The notes under the pieces: generated by a model
What the model saw: only the letters and a program-made list of their open reading frames with translations
Told to the model about the DNA's origin: nothing
Databases searched by the model: none
Assembly: GCF_004362805.1 (NCBI RefSeq)
Contig: NZ_SNYF01000005.1
Location: forward strand, 1-64,000
Reading direction: 5' to 3'
DNA length: 64,000 bases
Source of the DNA: Algoriphagus boseongensis
Lineage (GTDB): Bacteria; Bacteroidota; Bacteroidia; Cytophagales; Cyclobacteriaceae
Program-made: the position numbers and the translations under genes
Shown here: positions 25,622 through 35,156 of the stretch, in pieces
Layout of the letters: each line of letters starts with the position of its first letter
Numbering within the stretch: position 1 is the first letter of the stretch

Positions 25622-26230
25622 TTGGAGACCAGAGAGAAAATTTTAGAAGTCGCTAAGGATCAGTTCTCCCGTTTTGGGGTTCGATCAGTGACAATGGAAG
25701 AATTGGCCCGGGCAGTTGGGATTTCCAAGAAGACGATTTACCAGGAGTTTGAAGACAAGAAGGATTTGGTGAAAGAGGTATTTTCCAAGATTCTTGATGA
25801 AGACCGTCAGAAGATGGTTGCCCTTTTGGAGGGCGAGGATATGGTGATTGAGCATTTGGTGAAAATGTCCCAAATGATGCGGGAGAGATTGTCTTCCATC
25901 AATCCCATGGTAATCGTGGAGGTGCAGAAGTATTTCCCGGAGGCCTGGAGAATTTTCGAAGAATTCAAAACCAATTTCATTCAGGAGGACCTGATCAGAG
26001 TTTTAGACCGAGGGAAAGAACTGGGCTATTTCCGTTCAGAAATTGATTCCAGAATTATGGCTAAAGTCCGAGTCAACCAGATCACTTCCATGTTTGATCC
26101 TAGCAATTTTATTAACCCAGAATTCAATTTCGTGGAAGAACAAATGGTCCTGATGGACCATTTTCTTCATGGAATTTTTACCGAAAAAGGTAGAGAATCA
26201 TTTAACTCAAAGAAAGCCAGTATTATCTGA
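25622..26230 (+). CDS. TetR/AcrR-family transcriptional repressor of the efflux operon
   Basis: A 202-residue regulator. The N-terminal helix-turn-helix (about 5-50) reads ILEVAKDQFSRFGVRSVTME, then ELARAVGISKKTIYQEFEDK, typical of TetR. The C-terminal ligand-binding domain contains MVLMDHFLHGIFTEKGRE. The start is TTG at 25622, because an in-frame TAA ends just 4 bp earlier and the next ATG would remove half the DNA-binding domain. It is the first gene of an operon with an outer-membrane channel, adaptor and RND pump. An inverted repeat overlapping its promoter is the probable binding site. The inducer is unknown. Confidence 0.92.
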   Translation: METREKILEVAKDQFSRFGVRSVTMEELARAVGISKKTIYQEFEDKKDLVKEVFSKILDEDRQKMVALLEGEDMVIEHLVKMSQMMRERLSSINPMVIVEVQKYFPEAWRIFEEFKTNFIQEDLIRVLDRGKELGYFRSEIDSRIMAKVRVNQITSMFDPSNFINPEFNFVEEQMVLMDHFLHGIFTEKGRESFNSKKASII

Positions 26231-26242
26231 AACTAACCCGCT

Positions 26243-27604
26243 ATGAATAAATTTACCCTAACCCTATTCTTATTTTTGATTGGATCCATAGCTCCAACCA
26301 TAGCTCAGCAACAAGTGGAATTAACCCTACTTGGAGCCTTGGAATACGCATTGGAAAATAACCCAGAGGCTAAAAATGCCCGACTGGAGTTGATGGTATC
26401 CGAAGCAACCCAGAAGGAATATACTGCTCCTGGTTTACCGCAGGTTACAGGATCTTATAACTTGGATTACAATCCAAAAATCCCGGTAGTATTCCTTCCT
26501 AACCAGCCACCTTTTGGTGACCCGAATAATCCAAGTGACGTAATTCCGGCAAGATTTGGTGTGAGTTACTCTTCTGGATTGGGAGTGAATCTATCCCAGA
26601 TGATTTTTGATGGTTCTTTCTTTGTGGGTTTGCGAGCAGCAAAGACCTTGATGGAACTGACCAATTATGATCTGAATAAGGCTGAAAACGACGTGGTCGA
26701 AAGTGTCAAGAAGGCCTATTTTGGAGTTTTGGTAAACCAGGAAAGAATCCGCTTGGCTGAATCTAATCTTTCTCGAATCGACACACTTTTAAAAGAAACC
26801 CAAGCATTAAATGATGCTGGATTTGCTGAGCGAATTGAAGTTTCACGGATACAAGTTCAACGGAACAATACCTACACGCAGTATCAACGAAGTAGAACCG
26901 CCTTTGAAATCAGCAAAGAACTACTCAAGCTCCAAATGGGGATGCCATTGGAATATGATATTGTGATCTATGAAACTCTGGCTGAGTTGAATCCAAGAGA
27001 AGAGCTTTTAAGTTTGTTGAGTCAGGAAGGAATGGAAAGAGTCGAACTTAATCAAATCAATACCCAGATTGAGCTCACCACCCTTGACCTGAAGAATAAC
27101 ACAGTTCAATACATGCCTTCCATTGATTTCAATGCAAACTACAGAAGATCTGGGGCAGGACAAGAAATCAATACGTTGTTCAATTCGTCCAATTGGTTCA
27201 GCAGTTCCTTATTGGGTGTAAGTATGCAGATTCCAATTTTCGACGGGTTTAGCAAGAGTGCAAGAATCCAAAGAAACCGTGTGGAGATTGTACAGTTGGA
27301 AAACCAAAGAAACTTTCTTACTCAGAGTTTCAAAAATGAAATCTTCACAGCCAAAGCCAATCTTCAGAACGATCTGAATATTCTTCAAGTACAGCAGGAA
27401 AATCTAAAGCTCGCTCAGGAAGTTTTTGATATCGCTACCATCAAATACAAAGAAGGAGTGGGATCAAACCTTGAAGTAGTGGATGCCGATGCTGCTCTTA
27501 TAGAGGCTGAGATCAATTATCTCGGAGCACTTTATGACGGCTTGGTATCCAAAGTAAATCTCGAAAAAGCCCTTGGCCTTTTGAAGGCTGATTTGAATAA
27601 CTAA
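26243..27604 (+). CDS. TolC-family outer-membrane efflux channel
   Basis: A 453-residue outer-membrane protein with a signal peptide (LTLFLFLIGSIAPTIAQ). It has two OEP/TolC repeats of long alpha-helical hairpins and short beta segments: ALEYALENNPEAKNARLEL near the N-terminus, SQMIFDGSFFVGLRAAKTL as the first strand pair, MQIPIFDGFSKSARIQRNRV as the second, and EVFDIATIKYKEGVGSNLEV before the C-terminus. It forms the trimeric exit duct of a tripartite pump. It lies 12 bp after the TetR gene and 31 bp before the adaptor, consistent with one transcript. Confidence 0.93.
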   Translation: MNKFTLTLFLFLIGSIAPTIAQQQVELTLLGALEYALENNPEAKNARLELMVSEATQKEYTAPGLPQVTGSYNLDYNPKIPVVFLPNQPPFGDPNNPSDVIPARFGVSYSSGLGVNLSQMIFDGSFFVGLRAAKTLMELTNYDLNKAENDVVESVKKAYFGVLVNQERIRLAESNLSRIDTLLKETQALNDAGFAERIEVSRIQVQRNNTYTQYQRSRTAFEISKELLKLQMGMPLEYDIVIYETLAELNPREELLSLLSQEGMERVELNQINTQIELTTLDLKNNTVQYMPSIDFNANYRRSGAGQEINTLFNSSNWFSSSLLGVSMQIPIFDGFSKSARIQRNRVEIVQLENQRNFLTQSFKNEIFTAKANLQNDLNILQVQQENLKLAQEVFDIATIKYKEGVGSNLEVVDADAALIEAEINYLGALYDGLVSKVNLEKALGLLKADLNN

Positions 27605-27635
27605 ACCAACAACCCCCATTCAAAAAAGAATTTAT

Positions 27636-28769
27636 ATGAAAGCTGCTATTAAATTTTTACCTCTACTTGCCTTGTCAATCTTGACATTTTCCTGTGCAAA
27701 AGAGGATGATGTAACTGCTAAAAAAGCCAAGCTGGAATCTTTGAAAAGCGAGTTGGCTAAAGTAAGCACCGAAATCAGAGACTTGGAAAAAGAGCTTATG
27801 GAGCTTGATCCGGAGTTTGCTCAACAAAATAAAAAGTCCATCCTTATTACTACCGCTGCTGCCAGAAAAGGAGAGTTCACGCACTTCGTCGAGGTGACTG
27901 GTTCTGTGCTTTCGAAGAAGAATGTCAGCATCAGTGCTGAGACAGCTGGTCGTATTCTTGAAGTTCCTGCAGTCGAAGGAATGAGAGTAGCTAAGGGTCA
28001 GATTTTAGCCAGAATTGATTCCGAAGTGATTCAAAGAAATATTGAGGAATTAGAAAATTCTCTTGCCTTGGCAAAGACCATCTTCGAAAAGCAGGAGAGA
28101 CTTTGGAGCCAAAAAATCGGAACTGAAATTCAGTATCTGGAGGCTAAAAATAGAAAAGAGGGTTTGGAGAAAAATTTAGCTTCGCTAAAGACTCAATTGG
28201 ATAGGGCTTTTGTTCGTGCACCTTTCAATGGAACTGTAGAAACTGTACAAGTTAGAATCGGAGAATTGGTTCAGCCTGGATCTCCGATGTTCCAATTTGT
28301 AGGAGAAAGCGACTTGTTTATCGAAGCAGATATTTCTGAAAGCTATGTCGGAGTATTGTCCAAAGGTGATTCAGTGGAAGTTTCTTTCCCATCAGTTGGC
28401 AAATCCATTCAAACCAAAGTTTCAGCTGTTGGCGCTATCATCAATCCAAACAACAGGACGTTCAAGGTGGAGGTATTCCTGCCAAACATGGAATCATTAA
28501 AGCCTAACATGATTTCGGTTTTGAAAATTCAGGATTACAAAAGCCCTGATTCGGTGATCATTCCTTCCCACTTAATTCTTTCCGATAACAGAGGTGACTA
28601 TGTCTTTATTGTAGAAGAGGGATTGTCCAAGAAAAAATACATTAAGCGAGGAATGAGCTTTGGTGACGAAACCGAAGTCAAAGAAGGTCTTCAAGGAAAT
28701 GAAACCTTGGTAGACAAAGGTTTCCGTGAAGTAGGTGACAATTTCAGTGTAAACATTGCTCAGCTTTAA
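27636..28769 (+). CDS. RND efflux periplasmic adaptor lipoprotein (HlyD/MFP family)
   Basis: A 377-residue membrane-fusion protein with a lipoprotein signal (LALSILTFSCAKEDD). A short N-terminal coiled coil (about 28-62) comes before the conserved core. The lipoyl half-motif VSISAETAGRILEVPAVEGMR is followed by a helical hairpin (about 130-190), the second lipoyl half RAFVRAPFNGTVETV and beta-barrel and membrane-proximal domains. It bridges the inner-membrane RND transporter to the TolC-type channel encoded on either side of it. The gap to the pump gene is 3 bp. Confidence 0.93.
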   Translation: MKAAIKFLPLLALSILTFSCAKEDDVTAKKAKLESLKSELAKVSTEIRDLEKELMELDPEFAQQNKKSILITTAAARKGEFTHFVEVTGSVLSKKNVSISAETAGRILEVPAVEGMRVAKGQILARIDSEVIQRNIEELENSLALAKTIFEKQERLWSQKIGTEIQYLEAKNRKEGLEKNLASLKTQLDRAFVRAPFNGTVETVQVRIGELVQPGSPMFQFVGESDLFIEADISESYVGVLSKGDSVEVSFPSVGKSIQTKVSAVGAIINPNNRTFKVEVFLPNMESLKPNMISVLKIQDYKSPDSVIIPSHLILSDNRGDYVFIVEEGLSKKKYIKRGMSFGDETEVKEGLQGNETLVDKGFREVGDNFSVNIAQL

Positions 28770-28772
28770 GTC

Positions 28773-31700
28773 ATGTCAGAAATAAAAAAACAAAGTATTA
28801 TCAGGGAATTTGGCTTGTCCAGCTTCAGTGTGGACAATGCTACCTCGGTGGTAATTTTGACCTTGATCATTACCGTCCTTGGCTTGGGTGCTTACCGTAC
28901 CATGCCTAAGGAGAGTTTTCCGGAAATCGTAATTCCTACAGTTTACATCGGTACTCCATACCCAGGCAACTCGCCAGTGGATATGGAAAATCTGATCACA
29001 CGTCCTATCGAGAAAGAGCTGAAATCCTTGAATAACGTTAAGGATATCCGATCTACTTCAGTACAGGATTTTTCATCTATTGTGGTAGAGTTTAATCCAG
29101 GAATTGAAATCTCGAAAGCTATTCAGGATGTAAAAGATGCAGTAGACAAGTCAAAAGGTGAATTACCCTCTGATTTGGATCAGGATCCCAATGTAGTGGA
29201 AGTCAATACTTCTGACTTTCCGATCATGAATGTCAATATCTCAGGTCCGTATTCTGAGCAGGAGCTGAAGAAATATGGGGAATACCTAGAGGATGCCATT
29301 GAAAAACTTCCTGAGATTTCGAAGGCTGATTTGGCTGGAACTGTAGAAAGAGAAATCCAGATCAATGTGGATCCTTATAAAATGGAGGCTACTGGAGTGA
29401 GCTTTGGAGATATTTCTGGAGCTATTCAGGCTGAAAATATGACCATGTCCGGTGGTGCAATCAAAGCGGGTGATTTTGAAAGAACTGTCCGAGTGGATGG
29501 GGAATTCACTGAGCCAAGCCAGCTTTTGGACATTATCGTCAAGACAGATCAGCAGAAAATCGTTTATCTAAGGGATGTAGCAGAAATTAAGGATACGTTT
29601 AAAGACAGAACTTCCTACGCCAGAAGTAAAAACCTTCCGGTGGTAACCATCAATGTTACCAAGCGAAGTGGAGAAAACCTTCTGGATGCAGCGGATAAAA
29701 TCAAGGATATTATTGAAGCCACCCAGAAGAATAGATTTCCAAAAGATTTGGAAATCACGATCTCCAATGATCAGAGCAAGCAGACTCGTCTTCAAGTAAG
29801 CGACTTGGAAAACTCCATCATCTTCGGGATTATCCTGGTGGTATTGGTATTGATGTTTTTCATGGGTTTCAGAAATGCACTCTTCGTAGGTTCTGCGATT
29901 CCATTATCCATGTTTATTTCTTTCCTGATCCTAAATTCCTTTGGGATTACCCTCAATTTGATGGTGCTTTTCTCCCTCATCCTTGCCTTGGGGATGTTGG
30001 TGGATAACGGGATTGTTGTCGTGGAGAATATTTACCGACTCATGCAGGAAGGCAAGCCTATTCAAGCTGCTGCAAAAGAAGGGGTCGGGGAAGTGGCTTG
30101 GCCAATTATTACTTCTACGGCTACCACACTTGCGGCCTTTTTGCCATTGGCATTTTGGGATGATTTAGTGGGTGAGTTTATGAAGTATTTGCCGATCACG
30201 CTGATTATCGTATTGTCCTCTTCATTGTTTGTTGCCTTGGTAATCAACCCGGTAATGACTTCCTTATTTATGAAGGTGGATGATGCTACCAAAAATAAGC
30301 CGAAGCAAAAGCCAATAATCGTATCGGGAATTTTCTTGATTTTGGCTACCATATTTTACCTAGTAGGCTTTACAGCAATGGGCTCCCTTTCCTTGGTAGC
30401 TAGTGTCTTGACTTTGTTTAATGTGTTTTTGCTTAGGGACGCCATTCGTTGGTTCCAGACTGTTTTCTTGGTCAAGTTGGAAAATTTTTATGAGGCTACT
30501 TTATACAAAGTTTTGCATGGAAAAATGCCAGTGATTGTGTTGTCAGGAACCTTTGGTTTGTTGATCCTTTCTTTGGTTTTATTGGGAATACGTTCACCTA
30601 AGGTTTTGTTCTTTCCGGACAACCAACCCCAACTCATTAATGTGTTTGTAGAATTCCCTATTGGAACCGATATCGAAGCGACCAATGCATTTGTGGATAC
30701 CATGGAGGATGAAATGATGGGTGTTTTGGAGCCATTCGGTGGAATTTTGGAATCTGTAATCACACAGGTGGGAGAAGGAACCGGAGATCCAACCGAAGGT
30801 CCAAGTCAGCAAGCCACTCCGCATAAAGCGAAAATCACCATTGGGTTCGTGGACTACATTGACCGTCAGGGAATCAATACCAACGAGGCGATGGATGCTA
30901 TCCGAGATTTGGTGCAAAAATATCCTGGGGTGTTGATTACTGTAGATAAGCAAAGAAATGGTCCTCCAGTAGGCAAAGCGGTTAATATTGAATTCGTAGG
31001 GGAGAATTATGAGGAATTGATTGCTTATGTCAATGATGCAAAAGAATACTTGGAATCCAATAATATTCCTGGATTGGAGGAATTGAAAACTGACCTTTCT
31101 ACCGGTAACCCAGAATTGATTGTTCAGGTTGATAGAGAAACTGCCAGAAGATTTGGACTGTCCACATCTACAATTGCCAGCGAATTGAGAACCTCACTTT
31201 TTGGATTGGAAGTTTCCAAATTCAAAGAGGGAGAAGAGGATTATCCTATCCAATTGAGATTGGATGAAAACTACCGATATGACATCAATACCTTGGTGAA
31301 TAAGAAAATCGGTTTCAGAGATAAATTCGGTACCAAGCGGGAAGTTCCAATTTCGGCAGTTGCCAATATTCAGTACAGCTCTACTTATGGATCGGTGAAA
31401 AGAAAAGATTTGGAGAAAGCGATCACCGTTTACTCCAATGTTTTGGAAGGATATAATCCAACTGAAGTCAATTCACAAATTCAAAGCTTGATGGCTAGCT
31501 ATGAAGTTCCTGACGGAATTACGGTAAAGTTTACCGGTGAACAAGAAGAACAGGCAAAGTCAATGGCCTTTCTCTTAAGAGCCTTAGCAATTGCTGTTTC
31601 CTTGATCTTCTTGATCATCGTAGCTCAGTTTAACTCAGTAATCAGTCCATTTATCATCATGACTTCCGTACTCTTCAGTACCATTGGAGTATTCCTGGGT

Positions 31701-32177
31701 CTGGTGATTTTCAATATGGATTTCGTAGTGATCATGACAGGTATTGGGATCATTTCCCTTGCCGGGGTAGTAGTAAACAATGCCATCGTATTAATTGACT
31801 ACACCGATTTGGTTAGGGCAAGAAAGCGGGAAGAAAAAGGCTTGGTGAAAGGTCAATACTTGGAGTATGAAGAACTTCTTGGAAGTATTATCGAGTCAGG
31901 AAAAACCCGTCTTCGTCCAGTGTTGCTGACAGCCATTACTACGGTACTTGGATTGATTCCTTTGGCTATCGGGATGAACATAAATTTCAGTACGCTTTTG
32001 AGTGAATTTGATCCTCAATTCTATGTTGGAGGAGATAATGCAGCATTCTGGGGACCTATGGCTTGGACCGTGATTTTTGGGTTAACCTTTGCTACACTCA
32101 TTACGTTAGTGATCGTACCAGTCATGTATTTGTTGGCAGATAAGCTCGCAATGAGAATTCGAAAGATCAAAGCATGA
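28773..32177 (+). CDS. RND-family inner-membrane efflux pump (AcrB-like)
   Basis: A 1134-residue proton-driven transporter with the full 12-helix layout. TM1 is near residues 25-45, the first porter domain covers about 50-340, and TM2-TM6 lie near 350-520. A longer than usual stretch follows with two further hydrophobic segments (about 510-570). The second periplasmic domain and TM8-TM12 come after. Family motifs include the proton-relay region LALGMLVDNGIVVVENIYR with the conserved Asp, and GIISLAGVVVNNAIVLIDY in the second half. Substrates are usually drugs, detergents or lipids. Here they are unknown. Confidence 0.94.
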   Translation: MSEIKKQSIIREFGLSSFSVDNATSVVILTLIITVLGLGAYRTMPKESFPEIVIPTVYIGTPYPGNSPVDMENLITRPIEKELKSLNNVKDIRSTSVQDFSSIVVEFNPGIEISKAIQDVKDAVDKSKGELPSDLDQDPNVVEVNTSDFPIMNVNISGPYSEQELKKYGEYLEDAIEKLPEISKADLAGTVEREIQINVDPYKMEATGVSFGDISGAIQAENMTMSGGAIKAGDFERTVRVDGEFTEPSQLLDIIVKTDQQKIVYLRDVAEIKDTFKDRTSYARSKNLPVVTINVTKRSGENLLDAADKIKDIIEATQKNRFPKDLEITISNDQSKQTRLQVSDLENSIIFGIILVVLVLMFFMGFRNALFVGSAIPLSMFISFLILNSFGITLNLMVLFSLILALGMLVDNGIVVVENIYRLMQEGKPIQAAAKEGVGEVAWPIITSTATTLAAFLPLAFWDDLVGEFMKYLPITLIIVLSSSLFVALVINPVMTSLFMKVDDATKNKPKQKPIIVSGIFLILATIFYLVGFTAMGSLSLVASVLTLFNVFLLRDAIRWFQTVFLVKLENFYEATLYKVLHGKMPVIVLSGTFGLLILSLVLLGIRSPKVLFFPDNQPQLINVFVEFPIGTDIEATNAFVDTMEDEMMGVLEPFGGILESVITQVGEGTGDPTEGPSQQATPHKAKITIGFVDYIDRQGINTNEAMDAIRDLVQKYPGVLITVDKQRNGPPVGKAVNIEFVGENYEELIAYVNDAKEYLESNNIPGLEELKTDLSTGNPELIVQVDRETARRFGLSTSTIASELRTSLFGLEVSKFKEGEEDYPIQLRLDENYRYDINTLVNKKIGFRDKFGTKREVPISAVANIQYSSTYGSVKRKDLEKAITVYSNVLEGYNPTEVNSQIQSLMASYEVPDGITVKFTGEQEEQAKSMAFLLRALAIAVSLIFLIIVAQFNSVISPFIIMTSVLFSTIGVFLGLVIFNMDFVVIMTGIGIISLAGVVVNNAIVLIDYTDLVRARKREEKGLVKGQYLEYEELLGSIIESGKTRLRPVLLTAITTVLGLIPLAIGMNINFSTLLSEFDPQFYVGGDNAAFWGPMAWTVIFGLTFATLITLVIVPVMYLLADKLAMRIRKIKA

Positions 32178-32206
32178 TTGATTTAAGGTTGGTGGTTTTT
32201 TTTGAC

Positions 32207-32238
32207 AAAACCTCCGGGACACTGTCCCGGGGGTTTTT
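32207..32238 (+). terminator. Rho-independent terminator of the efflux operon
   Basis: AAAACCTCCGGGAC and GTCCCGGGGGTTTT form a 14-bp stem (one G-U) with a 3-nt loop and a T-run, 30 bp after the RND stop codon. Confidence 0.93.
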
Positions 32239-32305
32239 AATTTTTTAAGGAGATATTCCAGCCTGCATTTTGTAAATTCGTGCTCCCAAAAAAGAACTTG
32301 AAGAG

Positions 32306-32818
32306 ATGCAGGAAATGAAATGGTACGTCATGTACACCACCTCCAGGGCTGAGAAAAAAGTAGCTGACAGACTGAGAGAAAGAGGTTGGGAAGTGTACTT
32401 GCCTATAGTAGAGGAGCTTAGACAGTGGTCGGACCGAAAGAAAAAAGTACAGCGGGCCTTATTCAATGGGTATGTTTTCGTCAAGACCAATCGAAACCAA
32501 CTTTGGGAATGTCTTCAGGTACCCGGAGCTGTAAAATTTGTTCATTTTTCTGGGCAGCATGCCACAATTCGGGAGGAAGAATTGGAAATTATCAAGAGGG
32601 TCATTACCACCGGTGTAGCTGTGGAAACAGATGGATCTGATATTGAGCCCGGAGAAAAAGTCCAAGTCATGGGTGGTCCACTTCAGAATATGACCGGAGA
32701 AGTAATCGAGCGAGGAAATAAGGACTATTTTTTAATCCGAATTCCTGGAATTTACCAAAACATGCTGATAACCATTGAAAGGAAATTCCTTCAAGTAATA
32801 GAAACACATAAGGCATAA
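32306..32818 (+). CDS. UpxY/NusG-family transcription antiterminator
   Basis: A 170-residue NusG paralog. The N-terminal NGN domain (1-105) has WYVMYTTSRAEKKVADRL, VYLPIVEELRQWSDRKKKV and LFNGYVFVK. A KOW domain follows (about 112-148, IEPGEKVQVMGGPLQNMTGE). Members of this group (UpxY, RfaH-like) prevent premature termination in polysaccharide loci of Bacteroidetes, but no such locus is adjacent: the flanks are an RND operon and an outer-membrane protein. It stands alone with its own terminator, shared in reverse with the next gene. Targets elsewhere in the genome are therefore likely. Confidence 0.9.
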   Translation: MQEMKWYVMYTTSRAEKKVADRLRERGWEVYLPIVEELRQWSDRKKKVQRALFNGYVFVKTNRNQLWECLQVPGAVKFVHFSGQHATIREEELEIIKRVITTGVAVETDGSDIEPGEKVQVMGGPLQNMTGEVIERGNKDYFLIRIPGIYQNMLITIERKFLQVIETHKA

Positions 32819-32819
32819 A

Positions 32820-32843
32820 AAAATCCCGCTCTTGCGGGATTTT
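32820..32843. terminator. Bidirectional terminator
   Basis: AAAATCCCGC, TCTT loop, GCGGGATTTT. A perfect 10-bp stem between the convergent antiterminator and outer-membrane protein genes. Confidence 0.92.
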
Positions 32844-32849
32844 GCTTTT

Positions 32850-33557
32850 TTATTCTCCATATGACTTAGGAATAAAATATCTCCTAAATACGATCTGTGC
32901 CTGGAATAAATGATCTCCAAATCGATTGAAACCTACATTTCCATCTAGATTATCAGTAAAGGTCCAAAGCATCGTGCCTTCCCCCGCGATATCTGAATAC
33001 GGTCCAACTCTCAGGCTAAGTCCAGCTCTGACTGGAACATATCCAGTAGTAATGTTCTGCTTGGTAGGATTTTCCTCAGGGTTGAAAGATTTCGTTTGTT
33101 GAGTGACCACATGCATTACACCCAATCCAGCGCCTCCGTAAAGATTCACTTTGGAGCGGTGCATGTGGTTAGAAAATGGAACTAGATAAAAGCTCGGAAT
33201 CAAATCGAAATAATAAGCAGGTCCTTTGGCTGTAAAGGATGCATTTTCAAAAAACCATCTATCACGGATAGTAGTACTCGGATTTCCTCCGCTGCTGATC
33301 CATTGAACTCCGGTAGTTGCTCTTAACTCGACCATAGGGCTCATCTTTTTAGTAAGCGCCAATGAAAAGGCAGGTTTGATTGCAAAATTCATGGCTCTGT
33401 ATTGTCCACCATTATCCAGATAGGCAAAAGAAGGTCCTACACCAACGGTTAAGATATTGTCTCTGGATATTCTTTCCCTGTAAAAACTCTGAGAAAAGGC
33501 ATTTCCCAAAAGCGCAGAGAAAAGAATGGATAATAAAAGTGGTTTACTAGTTTTCAT
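32850..33557 (-). CDS. Probable outer-membrane beta-barrel protein
   Basis: A 235-residue protein with a signal peptide (LLLSILFSALLGNAFSQ, cleavage near 22). The mature chain is made of alternating amphipathic strands (ILTVGVGPSFAYLDNG, FAIKPAFSLALTKKMS, AYYFDLIPSFYLVPF, VNLYGGAGLGVMHVV) with Gly-rich turns and aromatic ends. This is typical of small Bacteroidota beta-barrels of the OmpA/porin-like type. No linked partner indicates its role. It may serve as a structural or receptor barrel. The DNA between it and xseB encodes a short open frame (33566-33613 and upstream). Confidence 0.8.
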   Translation of the reverse strand: MKTSKPLLLSILFSALLGNAFSQSFYRERISRDNILTVGVGPSFAYLDNGGQYRAMNFAIKPAFSLALTKKMSPMVELRATTGVQWISSGGNPSTTIRDRWFFENASFTAKGPAYYFDLIPSFYLVPFSNHMHRSKVNLYGGAGLGVMHVVTQQTKSFNPEENPTKQNITTGYVPVRAGLSLRVGPYSDIAGEGTMLWTFTDNLDGNVGFNRFGDHLFQAQIVFRRYFIPKSYGE

Positions 33558-33659
33558 ATGGTAATCTACTGATAACGTGCAGCAAGAGTATTTACCGCAT
33601 TCCCAACAAACATGCCAAGAAGTTCTCCTTTGGGTTTTAACTCTTTTTGTTTTTCGAAT

Positions 33660-33848
33660 TTATTCCCCGTCGAAAGCCTTTTGGATTTCCTCCTCAGTGC
33701 TTCTTAATTTGGTTCTACAGAATTTAACCAACTCAGAAGCTTCCTTCACAAGGTCAGAAAGTTCATCAACAGATTTATTGCCCTCTTCGAGTTGGGATAA
33801 TATCAATTCCAGCCTTTGCATGGCTTGGGTATAGCTCATTTCACTCAT
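33660..33848 (-). CDS. xseB: Exodeoxyribonuclease VII small subunit
   Basis: A 62-residue protein with the family signature YTQAMQRLELILSQLEEGNK followed by SVDELSDLVKEASELVKFCR and LRSTEEEIQKAF. It forms a helical hairpin that coats the long arm of XseA. Exonuclease VII degrades single-stranded DNA from both ends in repair and nucleic-acid turnover. Its start overlaps the 3' end of xseA by 8 bp, so translation is probably coupled. It is the last gene of the dapA-xseA-xseB unit. Confidence 0.92.
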   Translation of the reverse strand: MSEMSYTQAMQRLELILSQLEEGNKSVDELSDLVKEASELVKFCRTKLRSTEEEIQKAFDGE

Positions 33849-35151
33849 TTTCTTTTATTTCTGTAACGGTACTAGTCAGCTTTTGGTATTTGGAAATAGT
33901 TTGGATCGCATCCCCAACCTTCACCTTTGCAAGATGGATTGGCTTTCCTTCAAGTTCTGTTCGAGTATAGCCTCTTTCCAAAATAGTCTGTGGATTGAGT
34001 TGTCGTATAAGAGATTCTTGATTGGATATCTTTTCCTCTTGTTTCTTTAAAAAAGTATGGGCTGCTTTTTTCAATCCCTTTTCGAAATTATCCAAAGCTA
34101 TATCCTCCATTTTGATCAAATTCCTGGAGGAAGAAATAATTCGATTGGCCAGGGTTTTGGCTTTTTCCTTTTCCATGGAAATTCTATTTCCCCCAAGAAA
34201 CCTTGCTTTCAGCGCATATTGATGAATTTTATTCCCTTCTTCCTTCAATTTGGAGCGGGTAGCCCGATCGAGTCTCTGTAAAGTAAGTCCAATGGTTTCC
34301 TCAAATTCCCTAAATCCAGAAAGTAAGAATTCCGCCACCGCTGTAGGAGTTTTTAATCGGGTATGTGCGACCAAATCAGCTACAGTTTCATCCCGTTCAT
34401 GACCGATTCCAGTAAAAATCGGAAGCGGGAAATTAGCCATCTTGGCTGCCAAGCGGTAATCATCAAAGCAATCCAAATCCAATTGTGCTCCTCCGCCCCG
34501 GATCAGAATCACCGCATCAAGATTTAGAAGCTCTTGCTCCTTTTCTACTTTTTCTAAAGCTGAGATGAGGCTGTTCACCGCCTCATTGCCTTGCATCAGG
34601 GAGGGAAAAAGCTTGTGGTAAATTTTATAGCCGTAGGAATTGTTTTCCAATTGATTCACAAAATCCCCATAACCAGCAGCAGTTGCGCTGGAAATCACTG
34701 CGATTTTTTGAATGACTTTTGGGAGTTCAAATCGTCCATTCAACCGGATTAAACCCTCCTGGGTCAATCGGTCGATGGTTTCCTGTCTAATCCTGGCCCG
34801 CTCACCCAAAGAATAGGAGGGGTCAATATCTTTTACATTAATGCTCAGCCCATAGACAGGATGGTAATTTACTGCCACCTGGGCCAAAACCTTCATCCCG
34901 TTTTTCAGGCTAGTTCCGGTAACGGACTCAAATTTTGAAGAAACTGATCTATATGTGAATTGCCAGAGATTGGCCCGAATTTTTGCCAAAACCTGATTCC
35001 CCTCTTTTTCAACCAACTCAAAATAAACATGCCCTTGAGGCACTTGTCTAAAATCTGCCAATTCGCCCACCACCCAATAAACCGGCTCCAATTCGGTCTC
35101 GAGTACCACTCGGATTTGCTCGGTCAGTTGGGAAACGGAAATGGGATTCAT
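33841..35151 (-). CDS. xseA: Exodeoxyribonuclease VII large subunit
   Basis: A 436-residue nuclease subunit. The N-terminal OB-fold (1-100) includes QLTEQIRVVLETELEPVYWVVGEL. The catalytic domain follows with IAVISSATAAGYGDF, DAVILIRGGGAQLDLDCFDD and FTGIGHERDETVADLVAHTR, typical active-site motifs. A long C-terminal coiled arm (about 270-400) binds XseB, and LNPQTILERGYTRTE leads the final cap. All conserved residues are present and the length is normal. The gene starts 5 bp after the dapA stop and overlaps xseB by 8 bp. Confidence 0.95.
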   Translation of the reverse strand: MNPISVSQLTEQIRVVLETELEPVYWVVGELADFRQVPQGHVYFELVEKEGNQVLAKIRANLWQFTYRSVSSKFESVTGTSLKNGMKVLAQVAVNYHPVYGLSINVKDIDPSYSLGERARIRQETIDRLTQEGLIRLNGRFELPKVIQKIAVISSATAAGYGDFVNQLENNSYGYKIYHKLFPSLMQGNEAVNSLISALEKVEKEQELLNLDAVILIRGGGAQLDLDCFDDYRLAAKMANFPLPIFTGIGHERDETVADLVAHTRLKTPTAVAEFLLSGFREFEETIGLTLQRLDRATRSKLKEEGNKIHQYALKARFLGGNRISMEKEKAKTLANRIISSSRNLIKMEDIALDNFEKGLKKAAHTFLKKQEEKISNQESLIRQLNPQTILERGYTRTELEGKPIHLAKVKVGDAIQTISKYQKLTSTVTEIKENE

Positions 35152-35156
35152 TCAAT

